The notes under the pieces were generated by a model that saw nothing but the letters and a program-made list of their open reading frames with translations, searched no databases and had not been told where the DNA came from. A DNA stretch of 26,390 nucleotides from a virus: the IMG/VR virus record IMGVR_UViG_3300045135_001872, positions 1 to 26,390 of that record. One strand, written 5' to 3'. How positions within the stretch are numbered: position 1 is the stretch's first letter; each line of letters opens with the position of its first letter. Of the stretch, positions 19,557 through 26,390 are shown piece by piece. The position numbers were made by a program, and so were the translations under genes.

Positions 19557-19900
19557 TGCCAGTATATTTAGCTGATGTGCCAGTAAAATTAATTCGTTCA
19601 AAAATTAATAGAAACAATGAGGTATCCATAGTAAATCAATTAAAAAATTCTGTCATTAAAAATGGTTTTCTCAAACCAATACTATTAGACGATAAATTAA
19701 ACGTTATTTTAGGTGGCACGAGAGTTCAAGTTGCTTTTCTTTTAAAATTCAAAAGTATTAAAAGTATTATTTTTACCAAAAAACGCTACAAAAAAATGTA
19801 TAGAATTAAGTCTTTTGAAGAGCTATTAGTAATTTCTAAACTTAACGCTTATGAAATTCACAGATTGAACATCGTTGGTAAATTAAATACCCTAATATAG
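19556..19900 (+). CDS. ParB/sulfiredoxin-fold domain protein (GTG start)
   Basis: Encodes 114 aa. Residues 20-73 follow the ParB N-terminal pattern: LKNSVIKNGFLKPILLDDKL, then NVILGGTRVQVAFLLKFKSI (compare 'L.xSIxxxGxxxPIxVD...xVIxGGxRxxAAxxLGxxxIP'). The GGTR box corresponds to the nucleotide-binding GERR/GxxR of this fold, used by ParB CTPases, small nucleases and sulfiredoxins. No DNA-binding helix-turn-helix follows. The start is GTG, overlapping the TAG of the previous gene. A regulatory or nuclease role is possible. Confidence 0.6.
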   Translation: MPVYLADVPVKLIRSKINRNNEVSIVNQLKNSVIKNGFLKPILLDDKLNVILGGTRVQVAFLLKFKSIKSIIFTKKRYKKMYRIKSFEELLVISKLNAYEIHRLNIVGKLNTLI

Positions 19901-19901
19901 G

Positions 19902-19930
19902 TTGCTCATTGCTTAGTCATATTTTATAAT
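19902..19930 (+). promoter_or_regulatory. Sigma70-type promoter of uvdE
   Basis: TTGCTC (19902-19907), 17 nt, then a perfect TATAAT (19925-19930). GGAGA and the ATG of the UV endonuclease follow at 19943-19953. Confidence 0.65.
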
Positions 19931-19952
19931 ATGAAAAATCAATGGAGACTTT

Positions 19953-21026
19953 ATGGAATATTTCAATCAAAACCAAACCGATTGGCGCATATCACAGTGC
20001 TGTCAATGGCATGATAAAACATTAGCAAAGAGGTACAACTTTGGAACAACCACCAAGACCTATGCTCTTAAAGATGGCGGGAAAGAACGGGTTCAGGGCA
20101 AGGCTCTTGAAAACTGTCGTAAACTGCTTGACATACTTACAACTTATTTTCCTGACCAACCTATGTCTTTACGCAGCTTTCGTATCAGCTCTGAGCTATT
20201 CCCTTGCTACACGTTGGACTTTACTCGTGACTGGTACAAAGAAATTTGGGAGGACATTGAAACTATACTGGCTCAAGCTGGAGAGGCAGCAAAACGACAT
20301 GCTGTTCGTTTATCTGTCCATCCTGGTCAGTATACTGTTCTTGCTTCTAATAAACCTGACGTTGTAGAAAAATCTATTGAAGATCTTGAATATCATGCAC
20401 TGTATGGTTCATTGATGGGCCTTCCTGCTCAAGATTTTTCTATGAATATTCACTTACAAGGACTCTACGGAGGTAAACATGAAGACGGTATTAAACGATT
20501 CGCCACTCACTTTCCCTACCTTTCAGACTACGCCCAAGGTTGTTTATCCGTTGAAAACGAAGATAAACCCAACGGATATGACATCAAGCACACACTTGAA
20601 CTTGCCCAACGGATCCCTATCCGCTGCACCCTCGACACACACCACTATGCCTGCCATAGAATGGTTGAGACTGAGAGAGTTAAGGTGGGCGAGAAAACGG
20701 TCAATCGGAAAGTGCGAGACGTGGATCATATCACCCACACGCATGAGTACTTCCGTGAAGCTGTCAAGTCTTGGAGAGGCGTACGCCCACTCTTCCACAA
20801 ATCCCAGTCATTCCCCCCAGATATTTCAGATTACTGGATGAAACCTAATGCACACTCTGAAACTTATTGGGATGAAGAATTGATGGCTAATCATGTTCCT
20901 ATGCTTGAATATGCAGATTTTGATATTGAAGCAAAATTTAAAGAGGTAGCTGTGCAAGGATTTTACAAGTTTATCAAAGATGAAGAAAATTTTAGCGGTG
21001 AAAATGTAATTACTAAAAGATTATAA
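19953..21026 (+). CDS. uvsE: UV damage endonuclease UvdE
   Basis: Encodes 357 aa, within the family's usual 300-400. The TIM-barrel metal ligands and motifs are in place: SSELFP, RLSVHPGQYTVLAS, MNIHLQG, SVENEDKPN, CTLDTHHY, PLFHKSQS, NAHSETYWD and the final DIEAKFKEVAV. UvdE nicks DNA 5' of UV photoproducts and abasic sites, starting an excision repair route independent of UvrABC, useful for virions in sunlit water. It has its own promoter. Base composition in the middle (about 20440-20830) is clearly richer in G+C than the genes on either side, which suggests a separate origin. The promoter and hairpin of the next unit follow closely. Confidence 0.9.
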   Translation: MEYFNQNQTDWRISQCCQWHDKTLAKRYNFGTTTKTYALKDGGKERVQGKALENCRKLLDILTTYFPDQPMSLRSFRISSELFPCYTLDFTRDWYKEIWEDIETILAQAGEAAKRHAVRLSVHPGQYTVLASNKPDVVEKSIEDLEYHALYGSLMGLPAQDFSMNIHLQGLYGGKHEDGIKRFATHFPYLSDYAQGCLSVENEDKPNGYDIKHTLELAQRIPIRCTLDTHHYACHRMVETERVKVGEKTVNRKVRDVDHITHTHEYFREAVKSWRGVRPLFHKSQSFPPDISDYWMKPNAHSETYWDEELMANHVPMLEYADFDIEAKFKEVAVQGFYKFIKDEENFSGENVITKRL

Positions 21027-21034
21027 AATTGTTT

Positions 21035-21062
21035 TGACACTAGCTGCAAGTATAGTAAAATG
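21035..21062 (+). promoter_or_regulatory. Sigma70-type promoter of the small basic protein operon
   Basis: Perfect TTGACA (21035-21040), 16 nt, then TAAAAT (21057-21062). The -10 overlaps the 5' arm of a terminator hairpin. Confidence 0.65.
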
Positions 21063-21089
21063 AGGTATAGAAATATATCTCATTTTTTG
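21060..21089 (+). terminator. Terminator hairpin with GAAA tetraloop after uvdE
   Basis: AATGAGGTATA and TATATCTCATT pair (11 bp, one G-T) around a GAAA tetraloop, followed by TTTT. It should end the uvdE transcript. Its 5' arm begins within the -10 of the next promoter, so the new transcript starts inside the arm and cannot form the full stem. Confidence 0.7.
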
Positions 21090-21100
21090 TTGGAGTATAA

Positions 21101-21322
21101 ATGGCTGTTCGCAAATTTAAAAAATCTTCTGATGGCACACGTATGTGGGAGTCTATGAGTTCCTCAGTCAAACGTCGCCCAACTCAAGATTGGTGTGCGT
21201 TTTACACACCACAAGGTAGAATGGTATCAAAACCAGCAGGTAAAAGGCCTAGACACATCCATCCAGAGGATTGGTGTGCTGACAAAACACCTTTTAAGGG
21301 TAGAATAATAAGGAGTTACTAA
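21101..21322 (+). CDS. Small basic protein, function unknown
   Basis: Encodes 73 aa, rich in Lys, Arg and Trp, with two related pieces: QDWCAFYTPQGRM and EDWCADKTPFKGRI, an internal repeat of a 'DWCAxxTPxxGR' unit separated by a basic Pro-rich linker. The paired Cys could bind metal or form a disulfide. TTGGAG lies before the ATG. It starts a run of five tiny basic genes linked by TAATG overlaps. Confidence 0.6.
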   Translation: MAVRKFKKSSDGTRMWESMSSSVKRRPTQDWCAFYTPQGRMVSKPAGKRPRHIHPEDWCADKTPFKGRIIRSY

Positions 21323-21480
21323 TGGCACCTAAGAAAAAGAAAGGCGCTACGCCTACAAACCCAAAACTTTATGCAAGAGTCAAAGCTGAAGCAAAACGTA
21401 AATTTAATGTTTATCCATCAGCTTATGCAAATGGCTGGTTGGTAAGAACTTATAAAGCCAGAGGCGGCGGGTACAGATAA
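21322..21480 (+). CDS. Small basic DUF5872-like protein
   Basis: Encodes 52 aa: a Lys-rich start (MAPKKKKG), then NPKLYARVKAEAKRKFNVYP and SAYANGWLVRTYKARGGGYR. The 'NPxLYxRVKAEAKRKFxVYPSAYANxWLVxxYKxRGG' module is widespread in aquatic phages and large DNA viruses (recalled as DUF5872-type, not searched). It begins on the last base of the previous stop (TAATG). Probably a nucleic-acid-binding or virion component; role not known. Confidence 0.65.
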   Translation: MAPKKKKGATPTNPKLYARVKAEAKRKFNVYPSAYANGWLVRTYKARGGGYR

Positions 21481-21758
21481 TGGGTAAACCAAGAGGAGGT
21501 CTGACTGCGTGGTTTGGTAAAGGACCTAAAGGTGATTGGGTTAACATTGGCGCACCTAAAAAGAATGGTAGATGGCAACCTTGTGGTAGAAAATCTGCGG
21601 GTGATGGTGGTAAGTATCCTAAGTGCGTTCCTCGGTCAAAAGCTAATAGCATGACCAAAGCGCAAATCAGAAGTGCTGTTCAGCGTAAACGCGCTGCTGG
21701 AAATCCTGGCGGTAAACCTACTATGGTTCGCACTATGGCTAGGAAGAAAAAGAAGTAA
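21480..21758 (+). CDS. Small basic DUF5872-like protein with Gly/Cys module
   Basis: Encodes 92 aa. GKPRGGLTAWFGKGPKGDWV, then IGAPKKNGRWQPCGRKSAGD and KYPKCVPRSKA match the other half of the DUF5872-type module ('PRGGLxAWFGxGxKGDWVxI...PCGR...YPKCxP'), followed by a basic helix (MTKAQIRSAVQRKRAAG) and a Lys tail. Two Cys in the conserved PCGR and KC positions might bind metal. TAATG overlaps at both ends. Having the two modules as adjacent separate genes suggests one function. Confidence 0.7.
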   Translation: MGKPRGGLTAWFGKGPKGDWVNIGAPKKNGRWQPCGRKSAGDGGKYPKCVPRSKANSMTKAQIRSAVQRKRAAGNPGGKPTMVRTMARKKKK

Positions 21759-22057
21759 TGGCACCTCGTATTCCTAGAAAGAAAGGACAGAGAGCTAATT
21801 CTAAAAAGCACTCTGATTTATATACAGATGAAAATCCTAAAGGTACTATTAAAGGTTTGGGCTTTGCTAAAGTTAAAGACGCTAGGGCTTCTGTGGCTAA
21901 AATTAAAGCTTCTGGTAGGAGTCATGCGCATAAGACGCAAGCGGCAATAGCTATGGAGCAACGCGCACGTGAAATGGGCAAAATATCTGCTGCTGGAGTT
22001 TACAGAAGATTTATCAATGCTCAGAAAAAAATAACGGCAAAGAAGAGAAAAAAATAA
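21758..22057 (+). CDS. Small basic phage protein, function unknown
   Basis: Encodes 99 aa with basic ends and a conserved-looking centre: GTIKGLGFAKVKDARASVAK, then SGRSHAHKTQAAIAMEQRAR and VYRRFINAQKK. I have seen this pattern in marine phage small proteins without assigned function. TAATG overlap before and after. Charge suggests binding to DNA or RNA. Confidence 0.6.
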   Translation: MAPRIPRKKGQRANSKKHSDLYTDENPKGTIKGLGFAKVKDARASVAKIKASGRSHAHKTQAAIAMEQRAREMGKISAAGVYRRFINAQKKITAKKRKK

Positions 22058-22209
22058 TGGGTCATAATAATAAAACAATCAAAGAAATCGCTGATGCTTT
22101 AGAATCTGGTTCAAAAATTCATTTGAAACAGTCTAAAATACTACGCAAAGTTTTATCAAACCCTATGCCGAAGAAAAAAAGGGTTCGTAGAAAGTCGAAG
22201 GCTAAATAA
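22057..22209 (+). CDS. Small basic protein
   Basis: Encodes 50 aa: KTIKEIADALESGSKIHLKQ, then a Lys/Arg-rich C-terminus (PKKKRVRRKSKAK). The last part resembles other virion-associated basic peptides. It starts on the preceding stop (TAATG), the fifth gene of the series. No family recognised. Confidence 0.55.
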   Translation: MGHNNKTIKEIADALESGSKIHLKQSKILRKVLSNPMPKKKRVRRKSKAK

Positions 22210-22211
22210 GT

Positions 22212-22772
22212 TTGAAAACCATCAAAATATTATTAACAGTGGCTCTGCTTGGTATAAGTGGGGCCGCTTTTGCGCAAACATCTAGCACAGTCACTACAGA
22301 CTCAACTTCTAAGTCGTCTGTGGACACTGATGCTCAATCTCGAACAATCGTAATATCACCCCCTCCCTCTGCAATATCACCAGGTGTTGGTTCTTCTTCA
22401 TCTGATTTATGTACAGTTGGTGTGTCTGGCGCAGTGCAAACACAAATATTAGGTTTGTCCACTGGTGAAATGGTCAGAGATGAAAACTGTGAACGTCTCA
22501 AAATTTCAAAAACACTATATGATATGGGTATGAAAGTTGCAGCGGTGTCTGTTCTGTGTCAGGATCGTAGAGTGTATGACGCAATGGAAATGGCAGGCAC
22601 TCCTTGTCCTTATTTAGGTGAGATTGGCGACAAAGCTTCTGATCAATGGAAAGCAAATCCACATAGGATTCCTGTTGTAGAAGAAATGGAGACAAAAGGT
22701 GATGTTCAGAAACGTAATGCAGCGGTTGCTGTTGGCGGCATTTCTCTCGCTCTCTTATTACTCTTACTCTAA
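22212..22772 (+). CDS. Exported protein with signal peptide and C-terminal membrane helix (TTG start)
   Basis: Encodes 186 aa. The start is TTG two bases after the previous stop, giving a good signal peptide (MKTIKILLTVALLGISGAAF, cleavage near AFA-QT). Then a Ser/Thr-rich stretch, a region with four cysteines (DLCTVGV, ENCERL, VLCQDR, GTPCPYLG), and a C-terminal hydrophobic helix (AVAVGGISLALLLLLL). It should reach the periplasm and stay anchored. The last 74 nt also encode the signal peptide of the next gene in another frame. Function unknown. Confidence 0.65.
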   Translation: MKTIKILLTVALLGISGAAFAQTSSTVTTDSTSKSSVDTDAQSRTIVISPPPSAISPGVGSSSSDLCTVGVSGAVQTQILGLSTGEMVRDENCERLKISKTLYDMGMKVAAVSVLCQDRRVYDAMEMAGTPCPYLGEIGDKASDQWKANPHRIPVVEEMETKGDVQKRNAAVAVGGISLALLLLLL

Positions 22773-24393
22773 CGCACAGGTAACAACTAACCCCACACAG
22801 ACTTCACCAGATTTGCTGGAGCCAGATGCAAGTAAATGGTCTGGTACTTTTGGTACTGGTTATTGGGGTGGGTCGCAAACTCCACAAGGGCCTGGAAACG
22901 ATCAAGACCCTAATATGCTCCCAAGCGGTACTGGATTTGTTTGGGGTGGTAATAATAGTATTTTAAGTACAACAATCGCAATTAATCAAGCACTACAAGT
23001 TGCAGGCATTCAAGTAAATGGATTTGAATATGAGTGGAAAGTCAAGAACGGTAACGCAAACCTTTTTGCTGGACAGCCTGGCGTAGATGATTTTGTTATA
23101 GAAGTAGATATCTATGATGCACAGGGTAACCTGTATGCGACTTACCAATATGATTACAGTTATTCACATAACTGGACAACACACTCTGGACAAGAATTAT
23201 TTACTGACCCTTTTTTACCACCATCATATTTTGGTAGTGTTGATATATCTGCACAGGGTAGTGATAGTGCAAACTGGCAAGGTTGGTATGGCCCTGAGTT
23301 TAATGTGCAGGACTCTTCCTTTTCAGTAATATTTTCTACAAACCCATGTCATAATAATCCTCTATATGACCCACAATGTCAAGGTTATGCACAAGCGTTG
23401 TTTAATCAACAATGCACCGCGAACCCACTTTATGACCCAGCTTGTCCAGGCTACAGTACTGCAAATTTCACTCAGCAGTGTACTGCAAATCCTCTGTACG
23501 ACCCAGCTTGTCCAGGCTATCAGACTGCTTACTACAACCAACAGTGTACTAATGATCCGACATCAGATCCAGGCTGTCCTGATTACTATGTAGCAATGTG
23601 TGAAGAAGATCCTTTGTTTGATCCTGGCTGTACTGGTTATGATGTAGCATACTTTAATCAACAATGTTCACTAGACCCTCAATATGATGTAACATGCCCT
23701 GGTTATGTTGATTTATCAGGTAATGATGGAGAGTTTACCGTTTTGTCTCCAGTGATTGATGATGTGGTAAATGCTGACCCGGTTGAGCCTGAGATTTATG
23801 AAGCTCCTGTTGAGACACTACCACAAGAGGAGCTAATAGTAGATCAAGAACAAGCTGAAGCAGATAGTGGATTTCAAATGGTAGAGGATGATATTGAAGA
23901 GGAGTTAGGCGAACTTGAAATGGTAGACGATATTGATGCAGAGCTTGCTAAACTTGAAGACGAGTCTGGAGGTGAAGGAGAGGGTAGCGAAGCAGGTGTT
24001 GGTAATACTAATCAAGAGGATGATATTGAAAAAGAACTAGCCGAGTTAGAAAAAACAAAGCCAATGGATGAGCAGCCAGCTCCTGGTAAAGCGCCACCCC
24101 CAGTAGATCCCGAAGATTCAAGACGAGATAAGATGAGAATGTTAATTGCAATGAAAGCTATAGAGGCTGTAAAAGAACTTGAGTCGGCTGTCACCCTTGA
24201 GCAGCAAATGGAGATTCAACGTAGACTACTTGCGTTAATTTCTTTTGTACCAGACTTCAAAACATACGCAGAAAAAGAACAAATAAATCAGGTAAATTTC
24301 TACCCACCAAAACCCACAGTTGATCACGCTTTTGCAAGGTGGTTTTTAAATGATCCTAACTTTGGTGCAATGGAAGATTTACAATACCAATAG
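22699..24393 (+). CDS. Large exported protein with Cys/Asp repeats and acidic coiled-coil region
   Basis: Encodes 564 aa. A signal peptide (QRLLLAAFLSLSYYSYSNAQ) is followed by a Gly/Asn/Trp-rich beta domain (about 45-215), then six repeats of about 22 residues of the form C-x2-N/D-P-L-Y-D-P-x-C-x-G-Y-x-x-A-x-x-x-Q-Q (about 217-340), a very acidic region with repeated DDIEEELxELE units (about 395-455), a Pro-rich linker, and a helical C-terminus. The Cys pairs probably form disulfides, and the Asp-Pro pattern could bind Ca2+. It likely acts outside the cytoplasm, on the cell surface or virion. The first codons overlap the upstream gene. An ATG at 22717 is an alternative start. Confidence 0.7.
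   Translation: MMFRNVMQRLLLAAFLSLSYYSYSNAQVTTNPTQTSPDLLEPDASKWSGTFGTGYWGGSQTPQGPGNDQDPNMLPSGTGFVWGGNNSILSTTIAINQALQVAGIQVNGFEYEWKVKNGNANLFAGQPGVDDFVIEVDIYDAQGNLYATYQYDYSYSHNWTTHSGQELFTDPFLPPSYFGSVDISAQGSDSANWQGWYGPEFNVQDSSFSVIFSTNPCHNNPLYDPQCQGYAQALFNQQCTANPLYDPACPGYSTANFTQQCTANPLYDPACPGYQTAYYNQQCTNDPTSDPGCPDYYVAMCEEDPLFDPGCTGYDVAYFNQQCSLDPQYDVTCPGYVDLSGNDGEFTVLSPVIDDVVNADPVEPEIYEAPVETLPQEELIVDQEQAEADSGFQMVEDDIEEELGELEMVDDIDAELAKLEDESGGEGEGSEAGVGNTNQEDDIEKELAELEKTKPMDEQPAPGKAPPPVDPEDSRRDKMRMLIAMKAIEAVKELESAVTLEQQMEIQRRLLALISFVPDFKTYAEKEQINQVNFYPPKPTVDHAFARWFLNDPNFGAMEDLQYQ
23347..23720 (+). repeat. Six tandem coding repeats of about 66 bp
   Basis: Each unit encodes a C...NPLYDPxCPGY...QQ module. 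Units two and three are closest at DNA level (both with GACCCAGCTTGTCCAGGCTA); the outer units have diverged. They are in frame and lack spacers of unique sequence, so this is not a CRISPR array. Confidence 0.75.
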
Positions 24394-24402
24394 GAGAAAG
24401 AA

Positions 24403-24918
24403 ATGGCTGAAATAGAATACGCCGGAGTAAAGGTTGGAGGTTCAAAACTACTACTCATATTACCACTAATAGGAACACTTGGTGGTGGATTATGGGCTGG
24501 TTTTGAATTTTATAAAGACTACATGAACATGAAAGAGATTATTGCTAACATCGACACAGATGAGATCGCAGCTAAAAATGCTGTGCTTGAAACAAAACTA
24601 GATGAAGCACTTGAATATTCTCGTGACATTAAAAACGGACTAAGGGATGATATAGTTCGTTTGGAACGTATAGTTGATAAAGTTGAGGATGACATCAACG
24701 GTGTTGAGGATGATGTTCGTACTACGATTGACGACGCTGAGGAACGTTTTGAAGTAAAGCGTCAGGATTTATTGAATCAATATGTGGCTCAAAAAGATCT
24801 ATTGATTCGTGAAAATACTGCAACCCGTGATATTTTAGAAACGAAGATTCAAAATCTTGAAGCGGATATGGAAAAACAGTTACAAAGAGCATTGGACAAC
24901 CCACTTGCAAATAGATAA
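24403..24918 (+). CDS. Membrane-anchored coiled-coil protein
   Basis: Encodes 171 aa. After a short polar N-terminus comes one membrane span (SKLLLILPLIGTLGGGLWAG), then a long acidic coiled coil (DDIVRLERIVDKVEDDINGV and following heptads) to the end. AGGAGA upstream fixes the ATG. It follows the Cys-repeat protein by 9 nt, and the pair may form an envelope complex. Similar anchored coiled coils are frequent in marine T4-like phages. Function unknown. Confidence 0.65.
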   Translation: MAEIEYAGVKVGGSKLLLILPLIGTLGGGLWAGFEFYKDYMNMKEIIANIDTDEIAAKNAVLETKLDEALEYSRDIKNGLRDDIVRLERIVDKVEDDINGVEDDVRTTIDDAEERFEVKRQDLLNQYVAQKDLLIRENTATRDILETKIQNLEADMEKQLQRALDNPLANR

Positions 24919-24926
24919 AATATTGT

Positions 24927-25103
24927 ATGGCTACTAAGAAAAAACCAAAAATTAACATCTCAGAGTTGTTGAGAAAACATAGAGCAGGTAAAAGCATTGG
25001 TTCTACGAACCGTGCTAGATTAGTTGCTCGTGGATTGATTGCTAGGAAATCTGGCCCACACAAGGGAAAGAAAAAAGATCTTGGAAACAGAGGAAAGTCT
25101 TAG
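24927..25103 (+). CDS. Small basic protein
   Basis: Encodes 58 aa, highly basic (MATKKKPKINISELLRKHRA; ARKSGPHKGKKKDLGN). A helix with an RARLVARGLIA segment suggests nucleic-acid binding. No family recognised. Its end overlaps the start of the next gene. Confidence 0.55.
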   Translation: MATKKKPKINISELLRKHRAGKSIGSTNRARLVARGLIARKSGPHKGKKKDLGNRGKS

Positions 25104-25698
25104 ATATTTAACTGAAAAACAAGATGAAGATAATTATGTTTACTACTATGATAAAAGTAAAAATATACAGTCTCAGTACATTACATCAGTAGATAACGTT
25201 CACCTTTTAAATGTAAGAAAAGTTTATACGAATGATATATATTTTGGAATATATTTCTCTACTATAGATAATCAACGCGGAATATTACATCATCTAAAAT
25301 GTAAAGACAGATCATTGGGTGTTTTAAAAACAGTTGAGGATAAACCAACATTTATTGATGAGGTTTCTAAATTTATAAAAATAAATAAAGTCAGACACTC
25401 AGAGAAAAAAACTTATACAAAACAAGATTTTGATTTACCCTTTACCGTCGAATATGTATATAATGATGATTCATATGCTTTTTGTTTAATTACTACTGAT
25501 GATAATTATTATAGAGGTTTTTATGGTAATAAACCAAAAGACTCAAATGAAATATTAAATTTTTTAGAGTCTTCGAAAAATGCTGAACAAAACAATGTAA
25601 TAACTGTAAGTACTAGTTACAGTAAAATTTTAATAGAACATCGCTCACAATATGAAAAAAGTTGGAGTGATATTAAAAGGAGAAATTGCTATGCATAA
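25081..25698 (+). CDS. Hypothetical AT-rich protein (TTG start)
   Basis: Encodes about 205 aa. The frame contains no internal ATG, so a non-ATG start is required; TTG at 25081 (LETEESLRYLTEKQ) is my best choice, overlapping the previous gene by 23 nt. The product is rich in Tyr, Asp, Lys and Asn and looks beta-rich (NDIYFGIYFSTIDNQ; TVEYVYNDDSYAFCLIT). Composition resembles the AT-rich gene at 18071. No family or motif recognised. Confidence 0.5.
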   Translation: METEESLRYLTEKQDEDNYVYYYDKSKNIQSQYITSVDNVHLLNVRKVYTNDIYFGIYFSTIDNQRGILHHLKCKDRSLGVLKTVEDKPTFIDEVSKFIKINKVRHSEKKTYTKQDFDLPFTVEYVYNDDSYAFCLITTDDNYYRGFYGNKPKDSNEILNFLESSKNAEQNNVITVSTSYSKILIEHRSQYEKSWSDIKRRNCYA

Positions 25699-25867
25699 AG
25701 AAAACAAACGCGTGATGGTTGATCGCGAAGATCCGAAAAAGATTGGCAAAGGTGGTAAAATGAATCGTAAAGCTGATAAGTTTTCAAATGGTTTGACACC
25801 TGCTCAAAAGAAACTTCCACCGGCACTTCAAGCTGCTATTTTGAAGTCTAAGAAAAAGAAGAAGTAA
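25691..25867 (+). CDS. Small Lys-rich protein
   Basis: Encodes 58 aa. The ATG at 25691 is preceded by AAGGAG, which decides this start over an earlier in-frame ATG at 25652. The sequence GLTPAQKKLPPALQAAILKS with a Lys-only tail recurs in small proteins of aquatic phages (recalled). It overlaps both neighbours by 8 nt and 1 nt. Function unknown. Confidence 0.6.
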   Translation: MHKENKRVMVDREDPKKIGKGGKMNRKADKFSNGLTPAQKKLPPALQAAILKSKKKKK

Positions 25868-26390
25868 TGAATTTATCTAAAGCCGTGCTTACTGCGGAAA
25901 TGTCTCAGAAGGTGTATGATAACTACACTGGTATTGAGGCGTGGATGCGAGACAATGGATATGATAATTGGGCTTGGTTTGATACTGATGGAACTCAAGC
26001 TTTTACTTGTCGCAAACACAAGTCAACAGAAATTTTCATCGTATTTAGAGGAACTGAGCCTGATCAAGCGAAGGATATTTTAGCTGACGCAAAAGCTTGG
26101 AGAAAACCAGCACGAGAAAAGGGTTTAGTTCATTTTGGATTTGCACAAGCTTTAGATAAAGTATATGATAATATTGTTCATTGGATAGATGAACAAAAAC
26201 TTGATGATGCAACGATTACGTGTACGGGTCACTCACTTGGAGCTGCATTAGCTACTATTATGGCAAGTCGGTTAGACGCCAACGAACTTTACACTTTCGG
26301 TTCCCCCCGTGTAGGTAATAGAGATTTCGTCAAGGAAATGAAAAAGGACGGTGTTAAACACTATCGTTTTGTAAATAATAATGATATTGT
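25867..26390 (+). CDS. Class 3 (alpha/beta hydrolase) lipase, partial at window end
   Basis: 174 codons are visible; the gene runs off the window. Class 3 lipase features are clear: FRGTE near 60-64, the nucleophile elbow GHSLG at 121-125 with Ser123, then YTFGSPRVGN, and RFVNNNDIV just at the edge, which supplies the catalytic Asp. The His is expected beyond the window. No signal peptide is present, so release at lysis or virion carriage is likely. These lipases cleave acylglycerols or phospholipids and could help host envelope breakdown (inference). It starts on the last base of the preceding stop. Confidence 0.85.
   Translation, partial: MNLSKAVLTAEMSQKVYDNYTGIEAWMRDNGYDNWAWFDTDGTQAFTCRKHKSTEIFIVFRGTEPDQAKDILADAKAWRKPAREKGLVHFGFAQALDKVYDNIVHWIDEQKLDDATITCTGHSLGAALATIMASRLDANELYTFGSPRVGNRDFVKEMKKDGVKHYRFVNNNDI

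Noticed and set aside
20479-20841. 120-aa frame inside uvdE
   Set aside because: Overlaps conserved uvdE motifs and shows no ribosome binding site or domain.
21096-21104. T4-like late promoter (TATAAATx)
   Set aside because: The sequence TATAAATG includes the start codon of the 21101 gene, so a transcript from it would start inside the coding region.
23347-23720. CRISPR-like direct repeats
   Set aside because: Repeats are in frame, encode a Cys/Pro/Asp module, vary between units and have no unique spacers.

Overview
The window reads as a stretch of a large, AT-rich, tailed marine bacteriophage genome, most likely a T4-superfamily (myovirus-like) phage of an alphaproteobacterial host such as SAR11 (inference). 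Grounds for this: tightly packed, overlapping short genes; a GH24 endolysin, an embedded Rz/Rz1-type spanin pair and a T4 DsbA-like small helical protein; a phage bS21 ribosomal protein, as known from pelagiphages; an AprB whose signature resembles SAR11-type AprB; and many small Lys-rich proteins typical of marine phages. No integrase, transposase, replication or virion structural module is visible, so this looks like an accessory (auxiliary metabolism plus lysis) region.

Layout. (1) 38-3646, minus strand: a leftward operon with a small coiled-coil protein, a thioredoxin-fold-like protein, a DegT-type PLP aminotransferase, a radical SAM enzyme, bS21 and three small proteins, driven by a promoter 6 nt from the first ATG. 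(2) 3727-5786, plus: small proteins, an SGNH-hydrolase-like protein and a DsbA-like protein. (3) 5758-10587: a minus-strand SGNH hydrolase whose start codon overlaps that of a plus-strand SGNH-like gene, then an unbroken chain of overlapping plus-strand genes (2OG-Fe(II) oxygenase, NodU/CmcH carbamoyltransferase, PD-(D/E)XK nuclease, aspartyl hydroxylase-like oxygenase, small proteins). (4) 10591-13684: AprB (2x[4Fe-4S]), a Rieske-oxygenase homologue that has lost all four Rieske ligands but kept most of its catalytic iron site, a Cys-rich metallothionein-like peptide, a DUF6065-like protein and the endolysin. (5) 13714-14805: a cassette with its own promoter and terminator-like end, encoding a catalytic-core-only class IIb aminoacyl-tRNA synthetase homologue followed 7 nt later by a class II (leucine-type body) tRNA with a GUU (Asn) anticodon. 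(6) 14739-15781: a PiT/PHO4-like phosphate permease behind a Pho-box-like sequence placed 10 nt from a TATAAT. (7) 15792-19900: spanins, membrane proteins, a secreted SNase-type nuclease, an AT-rich possible glycosyltransferase-like gene, an EF-hand membrane protein and a ParB-like protein. (8) 19902-21026: UV damage endonuclease. (9) 21035-26390: runs of tiny basic proteins (DUF5872-like and others), a secreted Cys-repeat protein, a membrane coiled-coil protein and the start of a class 3 lipase.

How the parts may work together (inference): the phage may alter host translation (bS21, tRNA and synthetase homologue), phosphate uptake (PiT) and sulfur or iron-sulfur redox chemistry (AprB plus Rieske-less oxygenase plus Cys-rich peptide), and may modify a glycan or small molecule (SGNH proteins, carbamoyltransferase, two 2OG oxygenases, aminotransferase, radical SAM). 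The strongest leads are the synthetase-tRNA cassette, the AprB / Rieske-less oxygenase pair, and the Pho-box-like permease.
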